A DNA stretch of 64,000 nucleotides from positions 124,001 through 188,000 of the forward strand of contig NZ_PJRO01000012.1 in assembly GCF_002858745.1 (NCBI RefSeq), read 5' to 3'. The position numbers and the translations under genes were made by a program. This DNA is from Mesorhizobium loti. Lineage in GTDB: Bacteria; Pseudomonadota; Alphaproteobacteria; Rhizobiales; Rhizobiaceae. The notes beneath the pieces were generated by a model. The model had not been told where the DNA came from and did no database searches. It worked only from the letters and a program-made list of their open reading frames with translations. Below are positions 7,736 through 17,319 of the stretch, in pieces; the stretch's first letter is position 1; each line of letters opens with the position of its first letter.

Positions 7736-9190
7736 TTACTGCGGCAGCACGCTCGCGCCGGTCAGCGCCTCGTCGATGGCACGCGCTGCCTGGCGGCCTT
7801 CGCGGATCGCCCACACCACCAACGACTGGCCACGACGAATATCGCCGGCGGCATAGAGCCGGTCGATATTGGTGCGGTAGTCGTGATCGTTGGCCGCGAC
7901 ATTCCTCGAACGACGCACATCGGTGATGATGTCGAGCTTGCCGTCCAGTTCAGCCGTCACCGCGCCGTCGATCGGACCGGCGAAGCCAATGGCGATGAAG
8001 GCAAGATCCGCGCGGATAACGAATTCCGTTCCGGGGATCGGCTTGCGCTTCTCGTCCACTTCGCAGCACTTCACGCCGGTGAGCTGGCCTTCCTCGCCGA
8101 TGAATTCCAGCGTTGCGACCTGGAACTCGCGCTCGGCGCCTTCGGCCTGGCTCGAAGACGTACGCATCTTGGTTGCCCAGTAGGGCCAGACCGCAAGCTT
8201 GTCTTCCTTCTCCGGCGGCTGCGGGCGGATATCGAGCTGGGTGACGCGCACCGCACCCTGACGGAATGCCGTGCCGACGCAATCGGAAGCGGTATCGCCG
8301 CCGCCGACCACCACGACATGCTGGCCGGATGCCACAATCGGCTGCGACGCCCAGGCGACCGACTGGATGTCCTCACCACCGACGCGCTTGTTCTGCTGGA
8401 CGAGGTAAGGCATCGCATCATACACGCCTTCGAGATCGTCGCCCGGGATGCCAGCTGGGCGCGGCGTTTCCGAACCGCCGCAATAGAGCACTGCATCATG
8501 CTCGGCGAGCAGTTCCTCGACCTTCTTGTCGACGCCGACATTGACGCCGCAATGGAAAGTCACGCCCTCGCCCGCCATCTGTTCAACGCGGCGGTCGATA
8601 TAGTGCTTTTCCATCTTGAAGTCGGGAATGCCGAAGCGCAGCAGGCCGCCGGGACGGCTCTCACGCTCAAAGACATGCACGTCATGGCCGGCACGACCGA
8701 GCTGCTGTGCAGCCGCCATGCCAGTAGGGCCGGACCCGATGACGGCTACCTTCTTGCCGGTCTTCTTTTCTGGCGGATAGGGACGGACGTAGCCTGTCTC
8801 ATAGGCCTTGTCAGCCAGCGCTTGCTCCACCGTCTTGATGGCGACCGGAATGTCTTCCAGGTTCAGCGTGCAGGCTTCCTCGCAGGGCGCGGGACAGATG
8901 CGGCCGGTGAACTCCGGGAAATTGTTGGTCGAGTGCAGATTGCGGATCGCGGCGTCCCAGTCGCCATTGTAGACGAGGTCGTTCCAGTCCGGGATCTGGT
9001 TGTGGATCGGACAGCCCGTCGGCCCATGGCAGAACGGAATGCCGCAATCCATGCAGCGCGCGGCCTGCTTCTCGACCTCAGGCTGCGACATCGGCAGCGT
9101 GAATTCGCGAAAATGCCGGATACGGTCAGATGCCGGCTGGTACTTGTGCACCTGCCGGTCGATCTCGAGAAAACCTGTTACCTTGCCCAT
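7736..9190 (-). CDS. gltD: Glutamate synthase (NADPH) small subunit
   Basis: 484 aa. It passes electrons from NADPH through FAD and iron-sulfur clusters to GltB. N-terminal cysteine clusters are seen in CMDCGIPFCHGPTGCPIHNQ and CPAPCEEACTLN. FAD-binding VAVIGSGPTGMAAAQQLGRAGHDVHVFE follows at about residue 150, then NADPH-binding VVVVGGGDTASDCVGTA and the closing YAAGDIRRGQSLVVWAIREGR. The start at 9190 (MGKVTGFLEIDRQ) is the usual N-terminus; the in-frame ATG seven codons upstream is not needed. It lies 146 bp downstream of gltB on the same strand, so the two form one operon with a spacer that contains a GC-rich hairpin at 9211-9232. Confidence 0.96.
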   Translation of the reverse strand: MGKVTGFLEIDRQVHKYQPASDRIRHFREFTLPMSQPEVEKQAARCMDCGIPFCHGPTGCPIHNQIPDWNDLVYNGDWDAAIRNLHSTNNFPEFTGRICPAPCEEACTLNLEDIPVAIKTVEQALADKAYETGYVRPYPPEKKTGKKVAVIGSGPTGMAAAQQLGRAGHDVHVFERESRPGGLLRFGIPDFKMEKHYIDRRVEQMAGEGVTFHCGVNVGVDKKVEELLAEHDAVLYCGGSETPRPAGIPGDDLEGVYDAMPYLVQQNKRVGGEDIQSVAWASQPIVASGQHVVVVGGGDTASDCVGTAFRQGAVRVTQLDIRPQPPEKEDKLAVWPYWATKMRTSSSQAEGAEREFQVATLEFIGEEGQLTGVKCCEVDEKRKPIPGTEFVIRADLAFIAIGFAGPIDGAVTAELDGKLDIITDVRRSRNVAANDHDYRTNIDRLYAAGDIRRGQSLVVWAIREGRQAARAIDEALTGASVLPQ

Positions 9191-9336
9191 GTCTCGGTTC
9201 CTGTAGAGCACGTGGCGGGGTTACCGCCGCACCCGTTATCCTCATCCGGTCGCAAGCGCAACCGCGGGATCGGGTCAATGATTGGCTGCGTTGTGACGGT
9301 CGCCGGAAAGCACTTGCCTCCCGGCCGACCAGATGC

Positions 9337-12300
9337 CTATTCGGCCGCCACGCTCATGCGGGCGCGCTCCATCTCCTGCAGCGCGCGGCGATATTCGACC
9401 GGCATGACTTTCCGGAACTTCGGTCGGAAGCTTGCCCAGTTGTCGAGGATCTCCTTGCCCCGCGTCGAACCGGTAAAGTGCACATGGTTCGAGATCAGCT
9501 GGTAGAGGCGTTCCTCGTCATGGCTGGTCATGTCGCCGGAAACGTCGACACGGCCCTTATGGTCGATGTCGCCGCCGTGATGGAGCAATTTCTCCATCAG
9601 GTCGTCCTCTTCCGGGACCGGCTCGAGCTCGACCATGGCCATGTTGCAGCGGAGCGCGAAATCGCCCTCTTCGTCCAGCACATAGGCCACGCCGCCTGAC
9701 ATGCCGGCAGCGAAGTTGCGGCCAGTCTTGCCGATGACGACGACAACCCCGCCTGTCATGTATTCGCAGCCATGGTCGCCCACGCCTTCGACGACCGCCG
9801 CAGCACCCGAATTGCGCACAGCGAAACGCTCGCCGGCAACGCCGCGGAAATAGCATTCGCCCTCGATGGCGCCGTAAAGCACGGTGTTGCCGACGATGAT
9901 CGAGTCCTCGGCGACGATCCTGGCGTCTTCCGGCGGACGGATGACGATGCGGCCACCCGAAAGGCCCTTGGCGACATAGTCGTTGCCGGCGCCGATCAAC
10001 TCGAACGACACGCCGCGTGCCAGGAACGCGCCGAAGGACTGGCCGGCAGTGCCGGTCAGCGTCACCTTGATGGTGTCTTCACGCAGGCCCTTGTGCCTGA
10101 AGCGCTTGGCAACCTCGCCCGACAGCATGGCGCCGGCGGAGCGGTCGACATTGCGGATCGGCAAAGCAATCTCGACAGGTTGGCGCGCCTCGAGAGCGGG
10201 CTTGGCCTGTTCGATCATCTGGCGGTCGAGCACGTCGTCGATCGGGTGTTTCTGGCGTTCGGTCCAGTGCATCGCCTCGCGCGGCGCTTCGGGCTTGTAG
10301 AACATCTTCGAGAAGTCCAGCCCACGTGCCTTCCAATGGTTGATGACCTCGCGCTTTTCCAGAAGGTCGGTGTCGCCGATGATCTGGTCGAGATGCGTGT
10401 AGCCCATTTCGGCCAGTAGCTCGCGCACCTCCTCAGCCACATAGAAGAAGTAGTTGATGATGTGTTCGGGCGTGCCCTTGAAGCGCTTGCGCAACACCGG
10501 ATCCTGGGTGGCGACGCCAACCGGGCAGGTGTTGAGATGGCACTTGCGCATCATGATGCAGCCGGCCGCGATCAGTGGCGCGGTCGAGAAGCCGAATTCA
10601 TCGGCGCCCAGCAGCGCACCGATGATGACGTCGCGCCCGGTGCGCAGGCCACCGTCAACCTGCAGCGCCACTCTGGAGCGCAGGCCGTTCAGCACCAGCG
10701 TCTGGTGCGTTTCGGACAACCCCATCTCCCATGGCGAACCGGCATGCTTGAGCGATGTCAGCGGTGAAGCGCCGGTACCACCATCATAGCCGGAGATGGT
10801 GATGTGGTCGGCACGCGCCTTGGCGACGCCTGCAGCGACTGTACCGACCCCGACTTCCGACACCAACTTCACCGACACGTCAGCTGCCGGATTGACGTTC
10901 TTCAGGTCGTAGATCAGCTGCGCCAGATCTTCGATCGAATAGATGTCGTGGTGTGGCGGCGGCGAAATCAGGCCGACGCCCGGCGTTGAATGACGCACCT
11001 TGGCGATGGTCGCATCGACCTTGTGGCCGGGCAGTTGGCCGCCCTCACCGGGCTTGGCGCCCTGTGCCACCTTGATCTGCATCATGTCGGAGTTGACGAG
11101 ATATTCGGCGCTCACGCCGAAACGGCCAGACGCCACCTGCTTGATGGCCGAACGCTCGAGATTGCGACCACCACCAGGCAACGGCAAATAGCGATCCGGC
11201 TCTTCACCGCCTTCGCCAGTGTTCGACTTGCCGCCGATCGTGTTCATGGCGATCGCCAGCGTGGTGTGGGCTTCCCGCGAAATCGAGCCAAACGACATCG
11301 CGCCCGTCGAGAAGCGCTTTACGATATCGGCGGCCGACATCACCTCTTCCAGCGACACCTTCTTGCGGCCGGTCTCCCCGGCCAGCTTGATGCGGAACAG
11401 GCCACGGATCTGCTGGGCGCGTGCCGTCTCGCTGTCGATCTGCTGCGAGAACTCCTTGAAGGTCGACCATGAGCCCTTGCGCACCGCGTGCTGCAGCGTG
11501 GCCACTGCATCCGGCGTCCACATGTGGGCTTCGCCGCGCATGCGGTACATGTACTCGCCGCCAACCTGCAGGCTGGTGCGCAGCACCGGATCGTCGCCGA
11601 AGGCGTCGCTATGGCGCGCCACCGTCTCTTCCGAAACTTCGTCGAGGCCGACGCCTTCGATGAGCGTCGCCGTACCGGTGAAGTACTTCTCGATGAAGTC
11701 GCTCTTCAGGCCAATGGCATCGAAGATCTGCGCGCCGCAATAAGACTGGTAGGTCGAGATGCCCATCTTGGACATCACCTTGAGGATGCCCTTGCCGATC
11801 GACTTGATGTAGCGCGAGACGACTTCCGAGGCATCGACCTCTTCCGGCATATCGCCCTTCTTGTGCATGTCGAGCAGCGTATCGAAGGCGAGATAGGGGT
11901 TGATCGCCTCGGCGCCATAGCCGGCCAGGCAGCAGAAATGATGCACTTCGCGCGGTTCGCCGGACTCCACGACAAGACCGACCGAAGTGCGCAACCCCTT
12001 GCGGATCAAGTGATGATGCACGGCCGCCGTCGCCAGCAGCGCTGGAATGGCGATGCGGTCCGGCCCGACCTGACGATCCGACAGGATGATGATGTTGTAG
12101 CCGCCGGCAACCGCTGCCTCGGCGCGGTCGCACAGGCGCTCGACCGCGCCAACCATGCCCGCTGCCCCTTCGGTGATCGAATAGGTGACATCGATGGTCT
12201 TGGTGTCGAAGCGGTCCTCGGTGTGGCCGATGGAGCGGATCTTCTCGAGATCGCCATTGGTCAGGATTGGCTGGCGCACTTCCAGCCGCTTCTTGCGGGA

Positions 12301-14091
12301 GGAACCGACCAGATCGAAGATGTTCGGGCGCGGTCCGATGAAGGACACCAGGCTCATCACCAATTCTTCGCGGATCGGATCAATCGGCGGGTTGGTGACC
12401 TGGGCAAAATTCTGCTTGAAGTAGGTATAGAGCAGCTTCGACTTGTCCGACATCGCCGAAATCGGCGTATCGGTGCCCATCGAGCCCACTGCCTCCTGGC
12501 CAGTGACAGCCATCGGCGCCATCAGGAGCTTCAGGTCTTCCTGGCTGTAGCCGAAGGACTGCTGCCGGTCGAGCAGGGTGACGTCCTTGCGCAGGGCGCG
12601 CGGCTCCACCGGGTTCAGATCCTCCAGCACCAGCTGGGTGCGCTTCAGCCAATCCTTGTAGGGATGCTGGGCGGCGATCTCCTTCTTGATCTCTTCGTCG
12701 GAGATGATGCGGCCCTCGACCAGATCGATGAGCAGCATCTTGCCCGGCTGTAGGCGCCACTTGCGGACGACGTGCTTTTCCTCAACCGGCAAAACACCGG
12801 CTTCGGAAGCGAGGATGACACGATCGTCGTCGGTGACGATGTAGCGCGCGGGCCTCAGGCCGTTACGGTCCAGCGTCGCACCGATCTGGCGCCCATCGGT
12901 AAAGCAGACAGCGGCCGGGCCGTCCCACGGCTCCATCAGTGCTGCATGGTATTCGTAGAAAGCCTTGCGGCCGGCATCCATCGACTTGTTGCCGGCCCAT
13001 GCCTCCGGGATCAGCATCATCATCGAATGCGCAAGCGAATAGCCGCCCTGGAACAGGAACTCGAGCGCATTGTCGAAGCAGGCGGTGTCCGACTGTCCTT
13101 CATAGGAGATCGGCCACAGCTTGGAGATGTTGTTGCCGAACAGCTCGGAATCGACCGAGGCCTGGCGCGCGGCCATCCAGTTGTTGTTGCCACGCACGGT
13201 GTTGATTTCACCGTTGTGGGCCACCATGCGGTAGGGATGCGCCAGCTTCCACGATGGGAATGTGTTGGTCGAAAAGCGCTGGTGGACCAGGATCAACGCC
13301 GTCTCGAAGCGCGGATCGGAGAGGTCCTTGTAGTAGGTACCGACCTGGTAGGCCAGGAACATGCCCTTGTAGACGATGGTACGCGCCGACAGCGACACGC
13401 AGTAGGATCCGATGTCCTTGTTGTTGTGCTCGGCATAGATGCGGCCCGAGATCACCTTGCGCAGGAGATAGAGGCGCGCCTCATATTCCTCGTCATTGTC
13501 GATGTCCGGCGTGCGGCCGATGAACACCTGGCGATGGAACGGCTCGGCAGCCGCTATGTCGGGAGCCTTGGACAAGGATGAATTGTCGACTGGAACGTCG
13601 CGGAAACCGATGAGCGGCAGGCCTTCCGACTGCGCCGACTCGATAATGATCGCGTCGACATGGGCACGCAGTTCCAGATCCCGCGGCATGAACCAGTGGC
13701 CGACGCCATATTGGCCGGCCGGCGGCAGCTCGATGTCCTGCTTGGCCATTTCCTCGCGGAAGAAGCGATCGGGAATCTGCACCAGCACGCCGGCGCCATC
13801 GCCCATCAATGGATCTGCGCCCACCGCGCCGCGATGGGTAAGGTTCTCCAGCATGAACAGACCGTCCTTGACGATCTGGTGCGACTTCACGCCCTTCATC
13901 TGAGCGATGAAGCCGACGCCGCAGGCGTCATGTTCGTTGCGCGGATCATACATGCCCTGGGCCGAGGGCGATCGATCGAAAAGTCCGGTGGTCGGTGCGG
14001 TGGTGGTTCGGAGAGCGGTTTTGACGGTGGCCGCTTTCGTCTGTGCAATCGGGGCAAAAACCGTCGTCACAGAGGGCGTCACTTCCGTCAT
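9337..14091 (-). CDS. gltB: Glutamate synthase (NADPH) large subunit
   Basis: 1584 aa, normal length. Converts 2-oxoglutarate and glutamine to two glutamates. The class II glutaminase domain begins after a 56-residue propeptide: Cys57 in RNEHDACGVGFIAQMKG would be the mature N-terminal nucleophile. The central domain follows, then the FMN/synthase domain (GAMSFGSISREAHTTLAIAM, PGEGGQLPGHKV, SGYDGGTGASPLTSLKHAG) with the Fe-S cysteines CIMMRKCHLNTCPVGVATQ. The C-terminal beta-helix domain carries GGVVVVIGKTGRNFAAGMSGG. It is first in the gltB-gltD operon and reads away from a 460-bp intergenic region with nested inverted repeats. Confidence 0.97.
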   Translation of the reverse strand: MTEVTPSVTTVFAPIAQTKAATVKTALRTTTAPTTGLFDRSPSAQGMYDPRNEHDACGVGFIAQMKGVKSHQIVKDGLFMLENLTHRGAVGADPLMGDGAGVLVQIPDRFFREEMAKQDIELPPAGQYGVGHWFMPRDLELRAHVDAIIIESAQSEGLPLIGFRDVPVDNSSLSKAPDIAAAEPFHRQVFIGRTPDIDNDEEYEARLYLLRKVISGRIYAEHNNKDIGSYCVSLSARTIVYKGMFLAYQVGTYYKDLSDPRFETALILVHQRFSTNTFPSWKLAHPYRMVAHNGEINTVRGNNNWMAARQASVDSELFGNNISKLWPISYEGQSDTACFDNALEFLFQGGYSLAHSMMMLIPEAWAGNKSMDAGRKAFYEYHAALMEPWDGPAAVCFTDGRQIGATLDRNGLRPARYIVTDDDRVILASEAGVLPVEEKHVVRKWRLQPGKMLLIDLVEGRIISDEEIKKEIAAQHPYKDWLKRTQLVLEDLNPVEPRALRKDVTLLDRQQSFGYSQEDLKLLMAPMAVTGQEAVGSMGTDTPISAMSDKSKLLYTYFKQNFAQVTNPPIDPIREELVMSLVSFIGPRPNIFDLVGSSRKKRLEVRQPILTNGDLEKIRSIGHTEDRFDTKTIDVTYSITEGAAGMVGAVERLCDRAEAAVAGGYNIIILSDRQVGPDRIAIPALLATAAVHHHLIRKGLRTSVGLVVESGEPREVHHFCCLAGYGAEAINPYLAFDTLLDMHKKGDMPEEVDASEVVSRYIKSIGKGILKVMSKMGISTYQSYCGAQIFDAIGLKSDFIEKYFTGTATLIEGVGLDEVSEETVARHSDAFGDDPVLRTSLQVGGEYMYRMRGEAHMWTPDAVATLQHAVRKGSWSTFKEFSQQIDSETARAQQIRGLFRIKLAGETGRKKVSLEEVMSAADIVKRFSTGAMSFGSISREAHTTLAIAMNTIGGKSNTGEGGEEPDRYLPLPGGGRNLERSAIKQVASGRFGVSAEYLVNSDMMQIKVAQGAKPGEGGQLPGHKVDATIAKVRHSTPGVGLISPPPHHDIYSIEDLAQLIYDLKNVNPAADVSVKLVSEVGVGTVAAGVAKARADHITISGYDGGTGASPLTSLKHAGSPWEMGLSETHQTLVLNGLRSRVALQVDGGLRTGRDVIIGALLGADEFGFSTAPLIAAGCIMMRKCHLNTCPVGVATQDPVLRKRFKGTPEHIINYFFYVAEEVRELLAEMGYTHLDQIIGDTDLLEKREVINHWKARGLDFSKMFYKPEAPREAMHWTERQKHPIDDVLDRQMIEQAKPALEARQPVEIALPIRNVDRSAGAMLSGEVAKRFRHKGLREDTIKVTLTGTAGQSFGAFLARGVSFELIGAGNDYVAKGLSGGRIVIRPPEDARIVAEDSIIVGNTVLYGAIEGECYFRGVAGERFAVRNSGAAAVVEGVGDHGCEYMTGGVVVVIGKTGRNFAAGMSGGVAYVLDEEGDFALRCNMAMVELEPVPEEDDLMEKLLHHGGDIDHKGRVDVSGDMTSHDEERLYQLISNHVHFTGSTRGKEILDNWASFRPKFRKVMPVEYRRALQEMERARMSVAAE

Positions 14092-14291
14092 CGTCCTATC
14101 CTCTTTTCTGCGCCACTCGGACGCTTCTTCTCCATGGGAAGCTTGGCGCTTCCCTGTTTACGTTTTCTCGCACCTGTCGCGAAATCCTGGCGAACCATGC
14201 CGGGCGTCGTCCGGCCGGGCTCGGCCTGTCATCGCACGCCACTCAGGGCGGCAGCCGGACAAGCGCCAATCATACGCCAATCCAGCCTGGT

Positions 14292-14353
14292 TGGTATCGG
14301 TAAATAAGACAGCAATGCTGTCCTAAATTTCTATGGCAGAAATCCCGATACCA
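14292..14353. promoter_or_regulatory. Nested inverted repeats in the gltB / threonine aldolase intergenic region
   Basis: Outer arms TGGTATCGG (14292-14300) and CCGATACCA (14345-14353) are perfectly complementary. Inside is a tight palindrome GACAGC-AAT-GCTGTC (14308-14322). This lies about 200 bp upstream of the gltB start on one side and about 200 bp upstream of the aldolase on the other. The rest of 14092-14554 shows no gene. A dimeric regulator site is the likely reading; the regulator is unknown. Confidence 0.45.
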
Positions 14354-14554
14354 CACAAGATCGATTCGAAAATTTTCCAGCCGATTGACGAAAGAAAATT
14401 ACACACAATCGACCGCCACGGAAACTTTCTGGCCCGATAGCATAAATGGCCGCTGGCTCCAAACAACTGGCCAGCGCTGGACCTTGCAGAGCGGCTCAGA
14501 ATGCAGTCAAGGTTCGCGCCTTCCCCGAATTGCCAGGAAATGGGCTCCGAAAGC

Positions 14555-15607
14555 ATGTTTTTTGCCTCCGACAATTGGGCCGGTGCCCATCCCAAGGTTG
14601 CTGCCGCGCTCAACGCACACAACACCGGCTTTGCCGCCGCCTATGGCGACAGCGACCTCGACAAGGCGGTCGCGCAACGCTTCGGCGAGATTTTCGAACG
14701 CGAGGTCGCTGTCTTCTTCGTGGCCACCGGCACCGCCGCCAACTCGCTTTCGCTCACCGCCTACAACAAACCTGGCGGGCTGACCTTCTGTCACCGCGAA
14801 TCGCACATCGTGGAAGACGAATGCGGTGCGCCGGAATATTTTACCGGCGGCTCACGGCTGAGGCCCGTCGACGGCGCGCTTGGCCGCATGAACCCGAGCT
14901 CGCTGGAGCAGGCGATCGAACGTTTCGCCGACGAAATCGTCCACGCCGGCCGCCCCATGGCGATTTCGATCACCCAGTCGACCGAAACAGGTACGATCTA
15001 TGGCCTGGACGATATCGACGCCATCTCGAAGATTGCCCAAAAGTACAAGCTGCCGCTGCACATGGATGGCGCCCGTTTCGCCAACGCGCTCGCTTCCCTC
15101 GAGGCAACCCCGGCCGAAATGACCTGGAAGCGCGGCGTCGACATTCTCTCGTTTGGCGGCACCAAGAACGGCTGCTGGTGCGCCGAGGCGATCGTGCTGT
15201 TCGATCTCGACCGCGCCAAGGAGCTTGCCTTCCTGCGCAAGCGTGCCGCCCAGCTGTTTTCGAAGTCGCGCTTTATCGCCGCCCAGTTCGGCGCTTATTT
15301 CAAGGATGGCCTCTGGATGGAAACCGCCCATCATGCCAATGCCATGGCGGCGCGGTTGGCGGCGGCGATCGAGGATGACGCAACCTCGAAGCTCGCCTGG
15401 CTGCCGCAGGCCAACGAAGTCTTTGCGATCCTCGAAAAGAAGAAGGCCGAGCGGCTGCTGGCTGCAGGTGCCGCCTTCTACGACTGGCACAAACCGCACG
15501 GTTTCGACGGTCATGTCGGCGAAAACGAAGGGCTCTACCGGTTCGTCACAAGTTTCGCGACCACCGAAAAGGACGTCGACCGTTTCGCCGAGCTGCTCAA
15601 GGCGTAA
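14555..15607 (+). CDS. ltaE: Low-specificity L-threonine aldolase
   Basis: 350 aa. PLP-dependent beta-eliminating lyase family that cleaves L-threonine or L-allo-threonine to glycine and acetaldehyde. It begins FFASDNWAGAHPKVAAAL, with cofactor-contact segments FVATGTAANSLSL, ESHIVEDECGA and LHMDGARFANAL. The PLP lysine is in DILSFGGTKNGCW at about residue 207. The start at 14555 matches the family N-terminus; an in-frame ATG at 14540, just behind AGGAA, is also possible. Seventeen bases or so downstream begins the PhzF ribosome site, so the two genes are probably co-transcribed. Confidence 0.92.
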   Translation: MFFASDNWAGAHPKVAAALNAHNTGFAAAYGDSDLDKAVAQRFGEIFEREVAVFFVATGTAANSLSLTAYNKPGGLTFCHRESHIVEDECGAPEYFTGGSRLRPVDGALGRMNPSSLEQAIERFADEIVHAGRPMAISITQSTETGTIYGLDDIDAISKIAQKYKLPLHMDGARFANALASLEATPAEMTWKRGVDILSFGGTKNGCWCAEAIVLFDLDRAKELAFLRKRAAQLFSKSRFIAAQFGAYFKDGLWMETAHHANAMAARLAAAIEDDATSKLAWLPQANEVFAILEKKKAERLLAAGAAFYDWHKPHGFDGHVGENEGLYRFVTSFATTEKDVDRFAELLKA

Positions 15608-15634
15608 GCGGCAAGCATGGCGGGAGGTGACTGC

Positions 15635-16417
15635 ATGTCGGCGATGTACCAGGTCGATGCCTTCTCGGATCGGGCCTTCGGCGGCAACCCCGCCGCCGTT
15701 CTTATTCTCGACGACTGGCTGGCCGAAGAGGTCATGCAGTCCATCGCGGCCGAGAACAACCTGGCCGAAACCGCCTTTGCCAGACCGAATGGCAAGGGCT
15801 GGGACCTGCGCTGGTTCACGCCTGTCCATGAAGTCGAATTCTGCGGACATGCCACGTTGGCGACAGCGCATGTACTCGCCGAGCATCACAACGCGACCGG
15901 CGAGATGGCCTTTTCGACCCGTGTCGGCGAACTGCGCGTGGCGCGTATCGATGGCGGATATCGCATGGACCTGCCGGCCTTTCTGCCCGAGCCACTCGCG
16001 GATCTGCCGGGGCCGATCGCTGAACTGTTCACCGGTATCGACCACCACCCCTTCCGCAATTTCGAGAACATCTTCGTCGAATTGCCCGACGAAGCGGCTG
16101 TCCGCGCCTTCGTGCCCGACATGACAAGAATTGCGACCCTGAACCTGCAGGGACTGGTGATCACCGGCAAAAGCGACGGCTACGACTTTGTTTCACGTTA
16201 CTTCGCGCCGGGCGTCGGCATCCCGGAAGATCCGGTGACCGGCTCGATCCACGCGACACTTGTGCCTTACTGGGCGGACAAGCTCGGCAAGACACGCCTG
16301 TCGGCGTTTCAGGCATCGGCGCGCGGCGGTCATCTTTTGTGCGAACTGGCCGGCGATCGCGTGCTGATCACCGGCAAGGCCGTGACTTTCATGAAAGCGG
16401 AAATTTACCTGCCATGA
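15635..16417 (+). CDS. PhzF family isomerase-like protein
   Basis: 260 aa. The diaminopimelate-epimerase-like fold family includes PhzF, but most bacterial members have no known substrate. The sequence shows VDAFSDRAFGGNPAAV, the catalytic-Glu region NNLAETAFA (about residue 47), FCGHATLATAHVL (about 71) and GIPEDPVTGSIHATLVPYW (about 200). The start at 15635 is set by a perfect GGAGGTG eight bases upstream; an ATG at 15617 lacks this. It sits between threonine aldolase and a LysE-type exporter, which suggests an amino-acid-related role, but no phenazine genes are present. Confidence 0.88.
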   Translation: MSAMYQVDAFSDRAFGGNPAAVLILDDWLAEEVMQSIAAENNLAETAFARPNGKGWDLRWFTPVHEVEFCGHATLATAHVLAEHHNATGEMAFSTRVGELRVARIDGGYRMDLPAFLPEPLADLPGPIAELFTGIDHHPFRNFENIFVELPDEAAVRAFVPDMTRIATLNLQGLVITGKSDGYDFVSRYFAPGVGIPEDPVTGSIHATLVPYWADKLGKTRLSAFQASARGGHLLCELAGDRVLITGKAVTFMKAEIYLP

Positions 16418-16477
16418 TGCGCTCAGGCAGCATTTTGTGTAGAAACACCACCAGTTGACGGCTTTAGGGAACAGACC

Positions 16478-17113
16478 ATGCCCTCCACCGAGCTCCTCAT
16501 TGCCTTTTTCATCACAACGTCGGTTTTTGCCTATATCCCGGGCCCTGCGATGCTTTATGCGACGGCGCAGACCATCGCACGCGGCCGCTGGTCGGGCTTC
16601 ATGGCGGCGATCGGCATCCATCTCGGTTGCACCGTGCATGTGGTAGCCGCGGCCGCCGGGCTTTCGGTACTCTTCCACGCAGTCCCTGTTCTTTATCTTG
16701 TGGTGAAGCTCGCCGGTGCCGCCTATCTCGTCTGGCTGGGCATTTCGATGTTTCGCACCAGATCTGAGGGCGGCGAAATCAATCCGCACGCCATCGGTGC
16801 GAAATCCGGCCGCCGCGCCTTCGTGGAAAGCATCACGGTCGAGGTGCTCAACCCGAAGACGGCGCTGTTCTTCCTGGCTTTCCTGCCGCAGTTCATTGAC
16901 GCCTCGGCTACCTTCCCGGTCTGGGTGCAATTTCTTATCCTCGGCAGCCTCGCCAACCTGATCTTTTCCTCGGCCGATGTCGTCTGCGTTCTGCTCGCCG
17001 GCGTCATCGTCACGCGCCTCAAACGCTCCAGCGGTGCCCAGCGCCTGATGCGCCGCGCCGGCGGCGCGCTGCTGGTCGGGCTCGGCACACACCTGGCGCT
17101 GCAGCGGACCTGA
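16478..17113 (+). CDS. LysE/RhtB family amino acid exporter
   Basis: 211 aa with about six hydrophobic segments. The N-terminal family signature PGPAMLYATAQTIARGRWSGFMAAIGI is at residues 21-48. A second conserved stretch, VEVLNPKTALFFLAFLPQFID, begins near residue 125. Members export lysine, homoserine, threonine and similar amino acids or metabolites across the inner membrane. It lies 60 bp after the PhzF gene on the same strand and could share its transcript. Substrate not predictable. Confidence 0.9.
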   Translation: MPSTELLIAFFITTSVFAYIPGPAMLYATAQTIARGRWSGFMAAIGIHLGCTVHVVAAAAGLSVLFHAVPVLYLVVKLAGAAYLVWLGISMFRTRSEGGEINPHAIGAKSGRRAFVESITVEVLNPKTALFFLAFLPQFIDASATFPVWVQFLILGSLANLIFSSADVVCVLLAGVIVTRLKRSSGAQRLMRRAGGALLVGLGTHLALQRT

Positions 17114-17175
17114 ATCTTTAACTCATCCCTTGCAGGGAGATCGGCCCGCACAGCTAAATTCCCGCTCACGCCCTC

Positions 17176-17206
17176 TTGACTTAAAGTTTACTTGAACTTG
17201 TAGAAC
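17176..17206 (+). promoter_or_regulatory. MerR-type promoter (19-bp spacer with dyad) before the MFS gene
   Basis: A -35 TTGACT (17176-17181) and a -10 TAGAAC (17201-17206) are separated by 19 bp, longer than normal. The spacer carries the dyad TTAAAGT-TT-ACTTGAA (17181-17196; one mismatch), centred between the two boxes. Over-long spacers with a central AAGT...ACTT dyad are the hallmark of MerR/SoxR-family activated promoters. No MerR gene is in the window. Confidence 0.5.
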
Positions 17207-17319
17207 CGTCGCGCAATCGACCCGGACCGCCGCCAGGCTGCTTCCCGGGCAATTGCCAGGAAGGGCACAGCTGCACGTTCGAGCACAAGCGAGCCAGCCC
17301 GGCAGGATGGAGACGAGGC

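Noticed and set aside
15635..16417. Phenazine biosynthesis
   Set aside because: PhzF is a broad family and no phzA-E genes are near; the name carries no pathway meaning here.
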